Positions 16,103 through 26,500 of a DNA stretch of 64,000 bases are shown here, piece after piece. Each line of letters opens with the position of its first letter. The stretch's first letter is position 1. Source of the DNA: Palsa-1392 sp963819975 (GTDB taxonomy: Bacteria > Verrucomicrobiota > Verrucomicrobiia > Chthoniobacterales > UBA10450). The position numbers and the translations under genes are program-made. Below the pieces are notes generated by a model. It saw only the letters and a program-made list of their open reading frames with translations, did not search any database and had not been told where the DNA came from. The DNA lies in contig CAWFYE010000018.1 in the NCBI GenBank assembly GCA_963819975.1, positions 62,001-126,000 on the forward strand, read 5' to 3'.

Positions 16103-17593
16103 CTAGTCTTGGCGGCCCGCTTCGGGAAGCCGTATGTAACGCCGGAAAACCAGCAACCCAACTGGCGCGACCGTCGCCGCGAGAGCGAAGATGAGCCACA
16201 TCATGGCGGGGCGGCGCGGACCTTCCGCCGGGCAAAAAGCCGCGAGGATCCAACCCGACGTGCCGACGAGGAGCTTGCCGACGAGAAATGGAAGATAGGC
16301 CAGCGCGCCGTATGAGGCTTCCTGGCCCGCGGGCGCGATGGCGGCCGCGTACTCGTAGACTCGCGGCGAATAAAAAGCTTCACCGACGGAAAAGACGATC
16401 AGATACAGTGCCGTCATAATGTAATAGGGATTGATGCTTCCCTCGAGCCCGAGATAGCCGTGTCCGAGCCAAAGTCCGACTTGGCTATTTGCCGCAGGCA
16501 CGAACCACGCCGGCGGGAGTGCCATGATGAAGACTCCCGCCGCACAGATGGCACCACCGATCACGACCATGCGATAAGCTGCAAACCGCTGCGTCAGCGC
16601 CCCGATCGTGGGAACGAGCACGATGATTAGAATTGCGTTGATGTTGGCGAGCTTGCCGACCGGCGCATGAAAACCGAGCACGCGATCGCCAAACTTCGGA
16701 AAGACATAATCCATCTGCAAGAAGATGGCTTTGAGAAATCCGATCAGGAGAAAGAAGACGAGGATGCGAGCGAAAGCAGATTGCCCGACGAGACGCCTGA
16801 ATAGCTGGGCGGTCTCGACCGCGCTTTGTCGGACCGTCTCGGCGATGCGTCGCCAGAAGCCGGATGTTGCCGCAATCATCCGCGCTTCCCGCTCTTTCTC
16901 CTCCTCCCCGCGGCGGAGAAAATAAATCGCCGGGAAAACCAAGATTTCGATTGTGAGGCTGACGAGGAAGAGCTGCTCGTAGGTGGTTGGTTGGAACCCG
17001 AAAAACCGAAGATGCAGATCCAATTGCCGGATGTAGTCAAAAATCCATCCAGCAGCGACGTAACCGATGTTCATCACCATGTAGATGATCGAGAACGCGA
17101 TTGAGCGCTGCCGGGTCGTCGAATACACCCGCGTCGCCGCCAGTAGCACCGGCGTCCCGAGCGCCTCGCCCACTGCGAGCGGAAGCACGCCGCAGGTCAG
17201 CGCCAGAGAGGGAACAGTGGTCACGACCATGACGCTGCGTGCGAAGGTGCAAATGGCGACCCCGAGAAAAAACGTCCGGCGCAAACCGATCGCATCGGTG
17301 AGCGAGCCGGCGAGCAATGTGAACACCGTCATGGCCGGCGCCCAGATCCAGCCAACCAACGCCCCGGACGCCTGATCGCTGAAACCGAGGTCCCGCGAGA
17401 GCCACAGGACCATCGTCTTGTTCGTAACCGAGTAGGCGGTGTAGATGAGGAACTTGATCAGAAAGGTGAGCCAGAGCTCGCGCCGCGCGTTCTTCAGCAC
17501 TCCAAACTTGGCAAGAAACCCGCCCAGCCCCGTCTTCACTGGTAGCGGATTCTCCGCTGCCACGTCGGCGGCTCTGATCGTTGGCTTGTTCAC
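16103..17593 (-). CDS. Major facilitator superfamily transporter
   Basis: 496 residues with about 12 hydrophobic helices in two halves and a long charged central loop (FLRRGEEEKEREARM). The loop between helices 2 and 3 carries a variant MFS signature (GSLTDAIGLRRTFFLG). There is a hydrophilic 35-residue N-terminus. Helix content looks close to POT/oligopeptide or nucleoside-type carriers, but substrate cannot be assigned. Single gene; no regulator adjacent. Confidence 0.83.
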   Translation of the reverse strand: MNKPTIRAADVAAENPLPVKTGLGGFLAKFGVLKNARRELWLTFLIKFLIYTAYSVTNKTMVLWLSRDLGFSDQASGALVGWIWAPAMTVFTLLAGSLTDAIGLRRTFFLGVAICTFARSVMVVTTVPSLALTCGVLPLAVGEALGTPVLLAATRVYSTTRQRSIAFSIIYMVMNIGYVAAGWIFDYIRQLDLHLRFFGFQPTTYEQLFLVSLTIEILVFPAIYFLRRGEEEKEREARMIAATSGFWRRIAETVRQSAVETAQLFRRLVGQSAFARILVFFLLIGFLKAIFLQMDYVFPKFGDRVLGFHAPVGKLANINAILIIVLVPTIGALTQRFAAYRMVVIGGAICAAGVFIMALPPAWFVPAANSQVGLWLGHGYLGLEGSINPYYIMTALYLIVFSVGEAFYSPRVYEYAAAIAPAGQEASYGALAYLPFLVGKLLVGTSGWILAAFCPAEGPRRPAMMWLIFALAATVAPVGLLVFRRYIRLPEAGRQD

Positions 17594-17906
17594 CGGGGGA
17601 AAGAATCGACAGATTTTGCCCGAAGGGAAGGGGATTATCCTACGAGAAGTCCCCGGGAGCGTGAAGCGGACGTCTGCTGTTGGTCACCAACTGTTTCACC
17701 GTGGCCGCCTGTGCATTTTACGCGATCAGAGCCAGCGACTCTCCGAGGTTCCAAAAGCGTTCAGGCCCTCACTCGTTCGCCGCAAACCTTTCAGGGAATG
17801 GAGGTCCCGAGAGCGTTCCTGGCGCCGGCGCGTGCCCTGCCATTGAGGCAGGGAGTTGTTGAGGGCGATCGCAGGGTGACGAGAATATTCGTCTTACCGA
17901 AAAAAA
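17594..17906. other. Intergenic stretch, one short hairpin
   Basis: No homologous coding sequence is seen in 313 bp. CCCTGCC / GGCAGGG (17835-17853) makes a 7-bp stem with a 5-nt loop but lacks a T-run in either direction. It could end ftsY transcription from 54 nt downstream, but the support is weak. A GCGATCGC octamer is at 17865. Confidence 0.4.
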
Positions 17907-18755
17907 TCACAGCATTTGCTCGATAAAGGATCGGCTGTTGAATTCCTCGAGGTCTTCCAGCTTTTCGCCGGTGCCGACGAAGCGGGTGGGGATTCCGAGC
18001 TCATTTTGGATCGCGATCACGACCCCGCCTTTGCCGCTACCGTCGAGCTTGGTGACGATGAGGCCGGTGAGATCGACCGCGGCGTGGAATTCTCGCGCCT
18101 GGGCGAGGGCATTGCTGCCGGTCGTGGCGTCGACTACGAGCAGGCGTTCGTGGGGCGCATCGGGATCGTGTTTCGCGAGCGAGCGCTTAATTTTTTCCAG
18201 CTCGGCCATGAGGTTGCTCTTGGTGTGGAGACGCCCGGCGGTGTCGCAAATGAGGAACTCGATATCGCGACGATCGGCTGATTGGTAGGCTTCGTAACAG
18301 AGTGCCGCCGGGTCGGCGTTGTATTGACCCTTGATCATCTCGATTTTCAAGCGCTCCGCCCAGACCGCGAGCTGCTCGATTGCCGCGGCGCGAAAAGTAT
18401 CGGCGGCGGCGAGCAGGACGGTGTGGCGGTTACGCTGGAAATAGTAGGCGAGCTTCGCGGTCGAGGTCGTCTTGCCCGTTCCGTTGACTCCGACAATGAG
18501 AATCGCTTTCGGCTTCGCGGGGAGGGGACGAATCGGAGCCGGCTGAATCGGCAGGACGCGGAGAATTTCCTCGCGCGCCACTTCCGCGACATCCTGGGCG
18601 GTGATTGTCTGTGTGAGGGCGCGTTCGCGCAGGGCTTCGACGATCCGCAGGCTCATCGGAACGCCGAGATCGCTCCGGATGAGCATCTCTTCGAGTTCGT
18701 CCCAGTCGACCGGTTTGCCGGCGAATTTTTGAATGAGTGATTTGAAGAACTTCAT
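17907..18755 (-). CDS. ftsY: Signal recognition particle receptor FtsY
   Basis: GTPase that docks SRP-ribosome complexes at the membrane for co-translational insertion. 282 residues, so it is the minimal NG form without the acidic A domain. The helical N domain covers 1-80. G1 GVNGTGKT lies at 89-96, then DTFRAAA, the DTAGR G3 motif, and TKLDGSGKGG (G4), followed by the closing GTGEKLEDLEEF. A start at ATG 18755 is confirmed by the typical MKFFKSL opening. A CCTAACG word sits immediately upstream (18758-18764). Confidence 0.96.
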   Translation of the reverse strand: MKFFKSLIQKFAGKPVDWDELEEMLIRSDLGVPMSLRIVEALRERALTQTITAQDVAEVAREEILRVLPIQPAPIRPLPAKPKAILIVGVNGTGKTTSTAKLAYYFQRNRHTVLLAAADTFRAAAIEQLAVWAERLKIEMIKGQYNADPAALCYEAYQSADRRDIEFLICDTAGRLHTKSNLMAELEKIKRSLAKHDPDAPHERLLVVDATTGSNALAQAREFHAAVDLTGLIVTKLDGSGKGGVVIAIQNELGIPTRFVGTGEKLEDLEEFNSRSFIEQML

Positions 18756-18845
18756 GGCCTAACGGGAAGCGGAGGGTGAGGAGCTCGGCGGGAACTTAGG
18801 CGGGAAGGGCGCGGGGAACAATCTTTCCTCGAACCCAAGCCTGCC

Positions 18846-18881
18846 AAAAAAAGGCGGCACCTCAGACAGAGGTGCCGCCTT
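18846..18881 (-). terminator. Strong rho-independent terminator of the DUF4142 gene
   Basis: A perfect 13-bp stem (AAGGCGGCACCTC / GAGGTGCCGCCTT) with a 5-nt loop, followed on the minus strand by a run of seven T. It lies 20 bp after the stop codon of 18901-19446. Confidence 0.95.
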
Positions 18882-18900
18882 GGAGAGTGTCCGCTCCGCG

Positions 18901-19446
18901 TTATTTCGTTTTCGCGATCGCGTCGTCCACCAGTTGCAGGTGTTCCTTCAGTGTCGGGAGAGTGTTTTTCGCAAATTTCACGACGTCGGAATCTTCCTTC
19001 CCACCGGTGTCATTCGCTTCTTTCTCAAACATCGCGATGTCTTTCTCGTGATCCTTCTTCAGCTCCGCCAGGTAATCCTTGTCGAAGTTTGCGTCTGACA
19101 TCGTTACCGGCTTCTTCGCTTTGACTTTGGAAAGATCGAGGTTTTCTTCCTTCGCGATTTCCATCAACTCGTCGTTTGCCTTGCTGTGATCGGTGATCAT
19201 GCGATCGGCGATTTCTTTGGTGGTGTCGTTTTTGGCTTTTTCCTTTGCCACCTTAGCCTCTGCGACTTCCGTGAGGCCTCCTTTGTAGGCTTTCTTGACG
19301 AATTTCTTGTCGTTCGCGCTTAATTTGTTCTCGGTCTTGATTTCCATTTTCTCGTCGGCGGCTTTGGCCGTGATGGCGAGGCAGAGCCCGGTGGAGAGGA
19401 TGGCGGCGAGGGCCGCGCGTGAAGTGTGGTGTAGACTTTTCTTCAT
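18901..19446 (-). CDS. Secreted DUF4142 protein
   Basis: 181 residues. An N-terminal signal peptide (cleavage after about AKAA, residue 30) is followed by the four-helix DUF4142 fold: DKKFVKKAYKGGLTEVAEAK, then MITDHSKANDEL, FDKDYLAELKKDHEKDIAMF and LPTLKEHLQLVDD. The paired His residues in the DHSKA, DHEKD and EHL segments are family features reminiscent of ferritin-like metal sites. It is expected in the periplasm or outer envelope; function is unknown. Monocistronic with a strong terminator. Confidence 0.9.
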   Translation of the reverse strand: MKKSLHHTSRAALAAILSTGLCLAITAKAADEKMEIKTENKLSANDKKFVKKAYKGGLTEVAEAKVAKEKAKNDTTKEIADRMITDHSKANDELMEIAKEENLDLSKVKAKKPVTMSDANFDKDYLAELKKDHEKDIAMFEKEANDTGGKEDSDVVKFAKNTLPTLKEHLQLVDDAIAKTK

Positions 19447-19574
19447 TGTATTTCGGTAGCTTGGTTTGTTTGTTAGACCGGATACCCAGTCATCCCTGTT
19501 TCGTGGCGGGATGGCGCGGCGGACGCAGCGGAGTGGCTAACTTTTTCGTCAGTCGAAGGAGTAGCGCCTTGGCG

Positions 19575-21002
19575 TCAATCGATTGTGCGTCCCCTGGCGC
19601 CGCGATTTTCGTAGGAGTCCTCGACCCGCTGCGCGACGTCGCGATAACCGTAATCCGCCTCGTAGATTTTCTTCATCGCGTCGAGGTATTTATCGGCGTC
19701 GCCCATCTGCTCGTAGACCAAGCCGAGGTTGTAGAGGATCTCTTTTTTCACCGCGTCCATGACCAACATTTCGCGCGCTGCATCGTCGAGCTGCTTGGCT
19801 GCGAGATCGAGCATTCCGAGTTCGCGGTAGCATTGGCCGAGCAAATTCATCGCCTTGAGCCGCGCGTTTGGATTCTGGCGGGCACGCTGCAGTTCGGGTA
19901 GCGCATCGCGGAATTGCCCGGCATTGGTCAGGTGTTCGCCCAGTTCGTAGCGCAATTGCAGATCGGTTGGGTTGCGGTCGAGCCGCCTGCGCGCGTCTTC
20001 GATCAGGACCTCGGCCCGCTGGCGTTTAGCGGCCTCGAGTGCAGCTCTCTTTTCGACGAATTGCTCCGAGTCGCTTCCGTGCTTTGCGAGGTAATCCTCA
20101 TCGTCACGGATTTTGCGTTCGAGCATTTTCATTTTCAGGTCGGTCACTTTCCTGAGCAATCCCGGGTCGCTCCGGTTCGTTAGGTCAACCGCGTACTGGT
20201 ACCAGGCGATCGCGCCCTCGAGGTCATCTTTTTGGTCGTGGAGGACGCCAAGACGTTTGGACAGATCGACATTCTCCGGTTCCGCTTCGTGCCTGGCGTA
20301 GGTTTCGTTGATCTGCTGCTCGAGCGATTCGCCGGTTAACTGAATGCGATTCTGTTGCTCAAGAGAGACGGCCACTTCCTTGTCCTTGATCAAATCGCGG
20401 TAGCTCTCCGCCTCAGTCCAACCTCCTTGTTTCATCGAGGCGCGGGCGGCGGCGTTTTTCCCGAGTTTGGATGCCTCTGGATCGACCGGATCGATCTCGG
20501 TGATGCGATTGTAAATTTCGGCTGCCTTGTCGCTCCGATCGTACTGATGATAGAGGCGGCCCAACTCGTGCAATATCTTGACGTCACGGGGATCATTTTC
20601 CAACAGCGTCTCCATTGCGAAGATTGCGATCTCCGGATATTCCGCTGCTACGGCCGCGTCCTTCAGGAGCATGTTGGCCTGGAGATTGTAAGGTCCCGTC
20701 TCGAGGACTTGTTCGACCAGCTCGATGGTCTTGACCGGATCATTCTTCAACTCCCGTTGCGCCTTCATGACCGCAAGCGGAGCGGTCGAGATATTGAAAA
20801 AGCCTTTTTTTTCCGTCTTGGCCCGGGTCACTTCCGTCCGGCGCAACATCTGGCGTCCGGTAAGGAACTCTGGTTCCTGCTTGAGCAGGTTCTGGAGGAG
20901 ATCGATCGCGTAACCAAAGTTACGAAGCTCGATCGCGGCGACGGCCTTGAGCCAGTAGCCTCGTTGCTGGTTGCTCAGGTCTTTCTCGTTTTTTGCCGCC
21001 AT
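19575..21002 (-). CDS. Tetratricopeptide-repeat protein
   Basis: 475 residues made mostly of TPR helix pairs. Clear repeats include AIDLLQNLLKQEPEFLTG, VKILHELGRLYHQYDRSDKA, LSKRLGVLHDQKDDLEGAIA, LQLRYELGEHLTNAGQFRDA and LLGQCYRELGMLDLAAKQLD. There is no signal peptide or membrane helix, so it is a soluble scaffold. A long charged helix (about 290-350) separates two TPR blocks. The partner is unknown; the gene is single and preceded by a 126-bp gap. Confidence 0.87.
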   Translation of the reverse strand: MAAKNEKDLSNQQRGYWLKAVAAIELRNFGYAIDLLQNLLKQEPEFLTGRQMLRRTEVTRAKTEKKGFFNISTAPLAVMKAQRELKNDPVKTIELVEQVLETGPYNLQANMLLKDAAVAAEYPEIAIFAMETLLENDPRDVKILHELGRLYHQYDRSDKAAEIYNRITEIDPVDPEASKLGKNAAARASMKQGGWTEAESYRDLIKDKEVAVSLEQQNRIQLTGESLEQQINETYARHEAEPENVDLSKRLGVLHDQKDDLEGAIAWYQYAVDLTNRSDPGLLRKVTDLKMKMLERKIRDDEDYLAKHGSDSEQFVEKRAALEAAKRQRAEVLIEDARRRLDRNPTDLQLRYELGEHLTNAGQFRDALPELQRARQNPNARLKAMNLLGQCYRELGMLDLAAKQLDDAAREMLVMDAVKKEILYNLGLVYEQMGDADKYLDAMKKIYEADYGYRDVAQRVEDSYENRGARGRTID

Positions 21003-21128
21003 GTCGAATCGTTAGTCTATATCGCAAAAACGAGCGCGCCGTCAGGAAAAAATGCGCCGCCGCGGATGTTGAAAGTTGGAAAAATGACGGTGGATCGGGC
21101 GAAAAACTCGAGATCCATCGGCATTTTT

Positions 21129-22145
21129 TCACTCGAACCGAATCGATTCGGCGGGATAGGACAACATGAGCGTGAGTTGCTCAGGCGAGGCCGTCCAGTT
21201 TTGTGACAACACAGCCTTTACATACCCTCCCGCAATGTCGACCCCTTGGAGCATCTCGACCTCTGGAAGGTGCAAATAGTCCCAGGCTTCGCAGCGAAAG
21301 GTATAGAGGCGGCGCAGCTGCGTCGATAGCATCGCCACGCCGCTGGCGAAGGATGTCTGGCCAATGACCAAAATGCGAGCGCTAAGCAATACCTGAAGAT
21401 CTTCCTCCATTGAACCTGACTGGATTACGGTCTCCAGATGATGTCGCCGGAGCCACGCTTCGACACCTTCAATGCAGGGATTGGCCCGATCTTCAAAGAC
21501 CAGCCAGGTGCGCTGGGGCTTTTCCCGCTCGATCGCGGCCAGATAGTAGCTTAGCGGTGGCTGCCCATAATGCGCGACCGGGTGATGGAAGACGTCTCCA
21601 GAGCGAAAATGCAGGACAAGATCGCGCTGCCCGACTCGCGGATCAGGTTCGCGCAGGGTATCCGATAACATCGGTCTTACATTGCGCTGCACACTTGATA
21701 AGAGCTCGTCAGTCGGCCGTTTCAGGCAGAACGGCTCAAGATAATAAAACACGCCGGCCAACCCAACGCCGAGCTCCGCAATGTTAGCGCTCTCTGCCGT
21801 AACCATCTCAAATTCACCCATCCTGGTCGCCTCAAAGACCTTGCTTGGCGGCAAAACGATCCGGGTCAAACTGTAAGCTTTTGCAAGGTGGAAGAGATGA
21901 TGCAACTGCTCGATCGAGTTACCAAATTTGAGCCACTTCGTGAGTTGCAAATGATTCAAACGCGATTGGCCGGGCAGAAAGAAGGCGCGCGGATTAGTAA
22001 TCGCGTATTCCGCGCGCATACGGAGATTCAAACCTGGAACTTGGAAAGAAGCTCCGTGGAAGAGTTTCAGGTCCCAGCCCAACTCCAAGGCCAGGCGTTC
22101 TTCAACCGATTCAGAAAGGCTCGCTTCACTCATCGCTCCGACCAT
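21129..22145 (-). CDS. Predicted glycosyltransferase (fucosyltransferase-like)
   Basis: 338 residues without signal peptide. The segment DLVLHFRSGDVFHHPVAHYG, followed by PPLSYYLAAIER, resembles the donor-binding H-x-R-x-G-D/E motif of GT11/GT23-type fucosyltransferases. A late VIGQTSFASGVAMLS segment fits the second Rossmann half of a GT-B fold. The N-terminal 100 residues have no recognisable motif. The ATG is 3 bp after the sulfatase stop, so the two are co-transcribed. Acceptor and donor sugars are unknown. Confidence 0.55.
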   Translation of the reverse strand: MVGAMSEASLSESVEERLALELGWDLKLFHGASFQVPGLNLRMRAEYAITNPRAFFLPGQSRLNHLQLTKWLKFGNSIEQLHHLFHLAKAYSLTRIVLPPSKVFEATRMGEFEMVTAESANIAELGVGLAGVFYYLEPFCLKRPTDELLSSVQRNVRPMLSDTLREPDPRVGQRDLVLHFRSGDVFHHPVAHYGQPPLSYYLAAIEREKPQRTWLVFEDRANPCIEGVEAWLRRHHLETVIQSGSMEEDLQVLLSARILVIGQTSFASGVAMLSTQLRRLYTFRCEAWDYLHLPEVEMLQGVDIAGGYVKAVLSQNWTASPEQLTLMLSYPAESIRFE

Positions 22146-22148
22146 GCC

Positions 22149-23741
22149 CTAACGACCTTCGAGCAAGGCGCCGGTCTCAGGCCGAGGGCTCGGCGTGGGC
22201 GATGCCGGCGTCGTGGGCGCGGGCCTGTCGTGGTCTTTGGGCCATTTAACTTGTCCAATTGCTTCCAGGACCGTGAAATTTAATTTCAACGCGTTCATTC
22301 GCACCTGCATCGCGGCGGCGCGCTCCGGTTCGTCGAGCACGATGTTGTGTTCCTCAGAAAGATCGTTCGCGAGGTTGTAGAGTTGATTTCGGGGAGCGCC
22401 CGGTTTGATCTTGCCCTTGTCATCGATGTCACTGTTGACGAAACCGAGCTGTTGCCAAGACGCGCTATTGGTATGGGGAGCGCTTCCGCCGCCACTGCCC
22501 TGCTTGGGAATGTAAAGCCAGTCGTCCTCTCGAAGCGCATAGCTCTTGGTGCCAAGGAAGGCCGTTTCTTTGCGTTTAGATGGCGCCTTCTCCGGACGAG
22601 TGAATGCGGCCAGTTCACCGGCGCCATCGGGCGACGCCCCAGCAGGCATGTCGATGCGTGCCGCCTCTCCGATGGTCGCCATCAGATCCACCTGCGAAAA
22701 TAGCGGTTTCCGCACCGTGCCCTCCGGCACATGCTCCGGCCAGCGTACGATCAACGGAACCCGATGCCCGGCCTCCCAGACATCGGTCTTCTGGCCGAGC
22801 AGTTCTCCATTGCAACGGTGGCCGGCAGCAAGCGTATCGCTAAACAAAACGCCGCCGTTGTCGCTTGTGAAAATAACGAGCGTGTTCTTTGCGAAGCCAT
22901 GTTTCTCCAACGCATCGAGCACGAGCCCAGTGCAGTAGTCGAGCTCCTGAACAAAATCGCCGTAGCGCCCGGCCTGGCTGGTGCCCCGAAACTCCGGCGC
23001 AGGATCGATTGGGACGTGTGGCGCCGTGAACGCCAAATAAAGAAAAAAGGGCGCCTTGGGGGTTTGCCGCGCGATGAACTGCTGCGCTTTCTCTGTTACG
23101 ATTGAGTCGATGCGCTCATCCGGTCGCGCCGCGAGAGCTTTCGCACCGCCGACAGTTTTTCCCTGCGGGCCGAATTTTGGCGAGTGATCTATCCGAATCG
23201 GATCGGCGGGATCCAAGCCGACAACGTAATGGTTTTCCACGAAAACCAGCGGTGGCCCATCGTGCGTTCTCGGCGTGCCGAAGAAGTAATCGAAGCCAAT
23301 CTCCAACGGGCCTGGCTTTAGCTCGCCGTTCCAATCCGGCTCGTCCCTGCCGCGCCCGAAACCATTGTGCCACTTTCCCAGCGCCACCGTGTGGTAACCC
23401 GCCGACTTCAGCAGAGAAGGCAGGGTGATCTGCCCGTCGTGAAAATAGAGTGCGTAATCCGCCTCCAGCCGAGCGTGCCAGATGTAAGTGCCGCACAGAA
23501 TGGCGTAACGGGACGGATCGCATACGCTGCTGATCGTATGTGCGTCTGTGAAACGGACGCCTTCCGTCGCGAGCTGGTCGATACGCGGCGTCTTGATCTT
23601 CGTCGCACCGTAGCAGCCAAGGTCGCCAAATCCGAGATCATCCGCCACCATCAGAACAATATTGGGTTTGGTTTCCGCCGCAGCGGCGCAATGAAGGCTA
23701 CAGAGTGCGAGCGACAGAGCGGCGATGACGAATCTGCTCAT
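22149..23741 (-). CDS. Secreted sulfatase, arylsulfatase A family
   Basis: 530 residues. A signal peptide (to about AAAA, residue 22) leads into PNIVLMVADDLGFGDLGCYG, whose paired Asp residues bind calcium. The activation motif is Cys74-Asp-Pro-Ser-Arg78 (SSVCDPSRYAILCG), so the Cys must be converted to formylglycine by a separate enzyme. LGKWHNGFGRG, FTAPHVPI and TSDNGG follow as expected. The C-terminal tail is proline/threonine rich. It probably cleaves sulfate esters of polysaccharides outside the cytoplasm. Its TAG stop is formed by a CCTAACG word (22148-22154). Confidence 0.93.
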   Translation of the reverse strand: MSRFVIAALSLALCSLHCAAAAETKPNIVLMVADDLGFGDLGCYGATKIKTPRIDQLATEGVRFTDAHTISSVCDPSRYAILCGTYIWHARLEADYALYFHDGQITLPSLLKSAGYHTVALGKWHNGFGRGRDEPDWNGELKPGPLEIGFDYFFGTPRTHDGPPLVFVENHYVVGLDPADPIRIDHSPKFGPQGKTVGGAKALAARPDERIDSIVTEKAQQFIARQTPKAPFFLYLAFTAPHVPIDPAPEFRGTSQAGRYGDFVQELDYCTGLVLDALEKHGFAKNTLVIFTSDNGGVLFSDTLAAGHRCNGELLGQKTDVWEAGHRVPLIVRWPEHVPEGTVRKPLFSQVDLMATIGEAARIDMPAGASPDGAGELAAFTRPEKAPSKRKETAFLGTKSYALREDDWLYIPKQGSGGGSAPHTNSASWQQLGFVNSDIDDKGKIKPGAPRNQLYNLANDLSEEHNIVLDEPERAAAMQVRMNALKLNFTVLEAIGQVKWPKDHDRPAPTTPASPTPSPRPETGALLEGR

Positions 23742-23881
23742 TGCCGCACGCTCAGGGACGCTTTGAATTTTCCAAACAAATTCTTGGGCTCTCGATGGCT
23801 ACTCTCAACCCCGCGACTTGCGTCCATGCATCGTATCCGCTGGCCGCGCGACACCAAGTTTCGATGGAGGAAATGTTCGGT

Positions 23882-26399
23882 TCAAAACAGATTCATTTGC
23901 GGTTTTGCAACCTCTGGTGAAGACACGCGCTTCCGCCGCTTTGTGGCCGGCACTGCCTCGACGCCGGTCGCGCCGTTGGGCTTTTCGAGATGGGACAGGA
24001 TATCCTTGGCCCGATTGAGAATTTCCGCTGGCAAGCCAGCCAGTCGCGCGACCTGGATGCCATAACTCTTGTCCGCGCCGCCGGGAACGATCTTGCGCAG
24101 AAAGATGATTTGCTCGTTCCATTCGCGGACTGCGACGTTGAAGTTGCAAACTCCGTTACGCTCCTCAGCCAGTTTCGTTAGTTCGTGATAATGAGTGGCA
24201 AACAGGGTGCGCGCCTTGATCTTGTCGTGCAGGAACTCCGCCACGCTCCACGCGATTGAAAGTCCGTCGAAGGTGGAGGTGCCGCGTCCGATTTCGTCGA
24301 GGATGATCAGGCTGCGCTCGGTCGCGTTGTTGACGATGTTGGCCGTCTCATTCATTTCGACCATGAAGGTAGATTGACCGCGGGAGAGGTCGTCGTTCGC
24401 GCCGACCCGGGTAAAGAGACGGTCGACGAGCCCGATCTCGGCTTTCGCGGCGGGTACGAAGCTGCCGATTTGGGCCATCAGAACGATCAGCGCGACCTGA
24501 CGGATGTAGGTGGATTTACCGGCCATGTTTGGGCCCGTGATAATCGCGAGTCGTAAACTCTCGCCGTCGAGGTCGGTGTCGTTAGGTACGAATTTCTCTT
24601 CTGCCAGATTTTGGTCGAGTACCTGGATGGCGCGCGTCTTTTAGAAAAAGACGAAGCGAGTTGTCGAGCCCGGGTCTGCAGTAATGGAAGAGACGCGCCG
24701 TCTCGGCCAGCGAGCAGATGACATCGAGAGTGGCGATGGCGCTGGCAGTCTCCTGAATGGGCGCCAATTCGCCTAACGTCTCTTCGCGCAGGGTCTGAAA
24801 AAGCTGGTATTCAAGGTGCCGAGCCCGCTCGTCGGCGCCGAGAACCTTGGCTTCCAGTTCCTTCAGTTCCGGCGTGATGAAGCGCTCGCCGCCGACGGTG
24901 GTTTGCTTGCGGGTGTAATGGGGCGGGACGTTCGCAAGGTTCGACTTCGTGACCTCAATAAAATAACCGAAGACGGAATTGAAACGCACCTTGAGCGATT
25001 TGATTCCAGTGCTCGCGATCTCCCGGTCATGCAGCTCGGTAATCCACTTTTTTCCCTCACGCGAAGCATTGCGCAATTCGTCAAGTTGCGGATCAAAGCC
25101 GTCGCGGAAAATGCCACCTTCCTTGAGGGCGAGGGGAGGATCATCGAGAAGCGCGCCGCTCAACTTCTTTGCCAGCACAGGCATCTCGTGAAGTCCGTTT
25201 TGTAGGCGTTCGGCGAGGAATTCCCGATCGTTTGTTTCCGCAGGGCGATTTGTTCCAAAGGCGACGCGGTCGAGGAATTTTTGCAGCTCTCGCTTTAGCT
25301 CCGGAATCTGCTCGAGCGACACCTTTAACGCGACCAGGTCACGCGCATTTCCCGAGGCTTGGCTGAGGCGCCCGGTAGCCCGCTCCAGGTCGCGGATTGC
25401 TTTCAATGATTCGCGGAGCGAGGCGAGCAAATCGGGCTCTTGCAAAAGATCGGCAATGAATTGCTGCCTGGAGGTGAGTTCATCGAGGTCGCGAATCGGC
25501 TGTAAAATCCAGGTTCGCAGCCGCCGTCCGCCCATCGGTGTCATCGTGCGATCGAGCACTGCGAGCAGACTCGTGTCACGCCCTCCGCGGGAACTGACCA
25601 ACTCGAGATTCGTCTGGGTGGCCGCGTCGAGCACAACGTGATCGGCGGGCGTATCACAACGCAGCGAAGAAAGGTGATCGATTTTTCTGCGCAGTTGATG
25701 CTTTAGGTAATGAACGATGGCACCGGCAGCTGAGATCGCCTGTGGCACGTCGGAACAGCCAAAGCCGTCGAGCGATTTCACTTTGAAATGCTCGCAAAGA
25801 GTGAAGCGGGCGTTTTCGGTCAGGAAGGCGTAGTGGTCGTAGGGCAGGGCACGTTCCCAGTCACCGAACTGCACCGTTTGCTGATCGCTGATGAGTAACT
25901 CCGACGGCGTGACGCGCGCGAGTTCGTCGAAAAGAGCACGCGATTCCGCGACTTGCAGAAGACGAAATTCGCCTGTGCTCAGATCGGCGTAAGCGAAGCC
26001 GTAAACACCATCTTCGAAAAAAACCGCTCCAAGGTAGTTGGCGCGCTTCGATTCCAGCAGGTCGAGATCGCTTACAGTTCCAGCGCTGATGATCTGCGTG
26101 ATGTCACGGGTCACGATTTTGCCCTGCTGGGGTTCGCTCGTCTGGTCGCAGATCGCGACGCGGCGGCCGGCCCTAATAAGCTTGGCGATGTAGCCCGGGG
26201 CCGCGTGATAGGGCATGCCGCACATCGGGACCTCATTGCGCTTGGTCAAGGCCAGGTTAAGCAGTCCTGACGCCACTTTGGCGTCCTCAAAAAAGAGCTC
26301 ATAGAAGTCTCCCAACCGAAAAAGCAACAGGGTATCAGCCGGCACGCTGGCGCGGAGCCTCTGGTATTGCTGCATCATCGGGGTGAGGGCGTGAGCCAT
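23882..26399 (-). pseudogene. mutS: mutS with a single-base frameshift
   Basis: DNA mismatch recognition ATPase. The N-terminal part (26399 to about 24625) is intact: mismatch-binding FRLGDFYELFFEDA, the connector, then levers and clamp to DARHP. The C-terminal part continues in another frame and holds the Walker A (GPNMAGKST), the FMVEMNET and LDEIGRGTSTFDG motifs and ATHYHEL. A single extra base in CCAGG (plus strand 24622-24623) moves the first frame to a stop at 24582. Removing it restores VLDQNLAEEKFVPND as expected. It could be a true mutation giving a mutator, or a sequencing/assembly error. No other damage is visible. Confidence 0.85.
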
Positions 26400-26463
26400 G
26401 CCGAAAATGATTAGGTTGGACGCCGGGAAATGCGAGCGCGGAATCGCGCTCGAGCAAGAAAAA

Positions 26464-26493
26464 GCCCGGCACCTTGTTTCCAAGATGCCGGGC
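26464..26493 (-). terminator. Terminator of the 23S-5S rRNA unit
   Basis: GCCCGGCA / TGCCGGGC, an 8-bp stem with a 14-nt loop, followed on the minus strand by TTTTTC. It lies 7 bp downstream of the 5S 3' end. Confidence 0.9.
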
Positions 26494-26500
26494 GTAAGTT

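Noticed and set aside
17835..17853. ftsY terminator
   Set aside because: Seven-bp stem without T-run and 54 nt after the stop codon; kept only as an observation.
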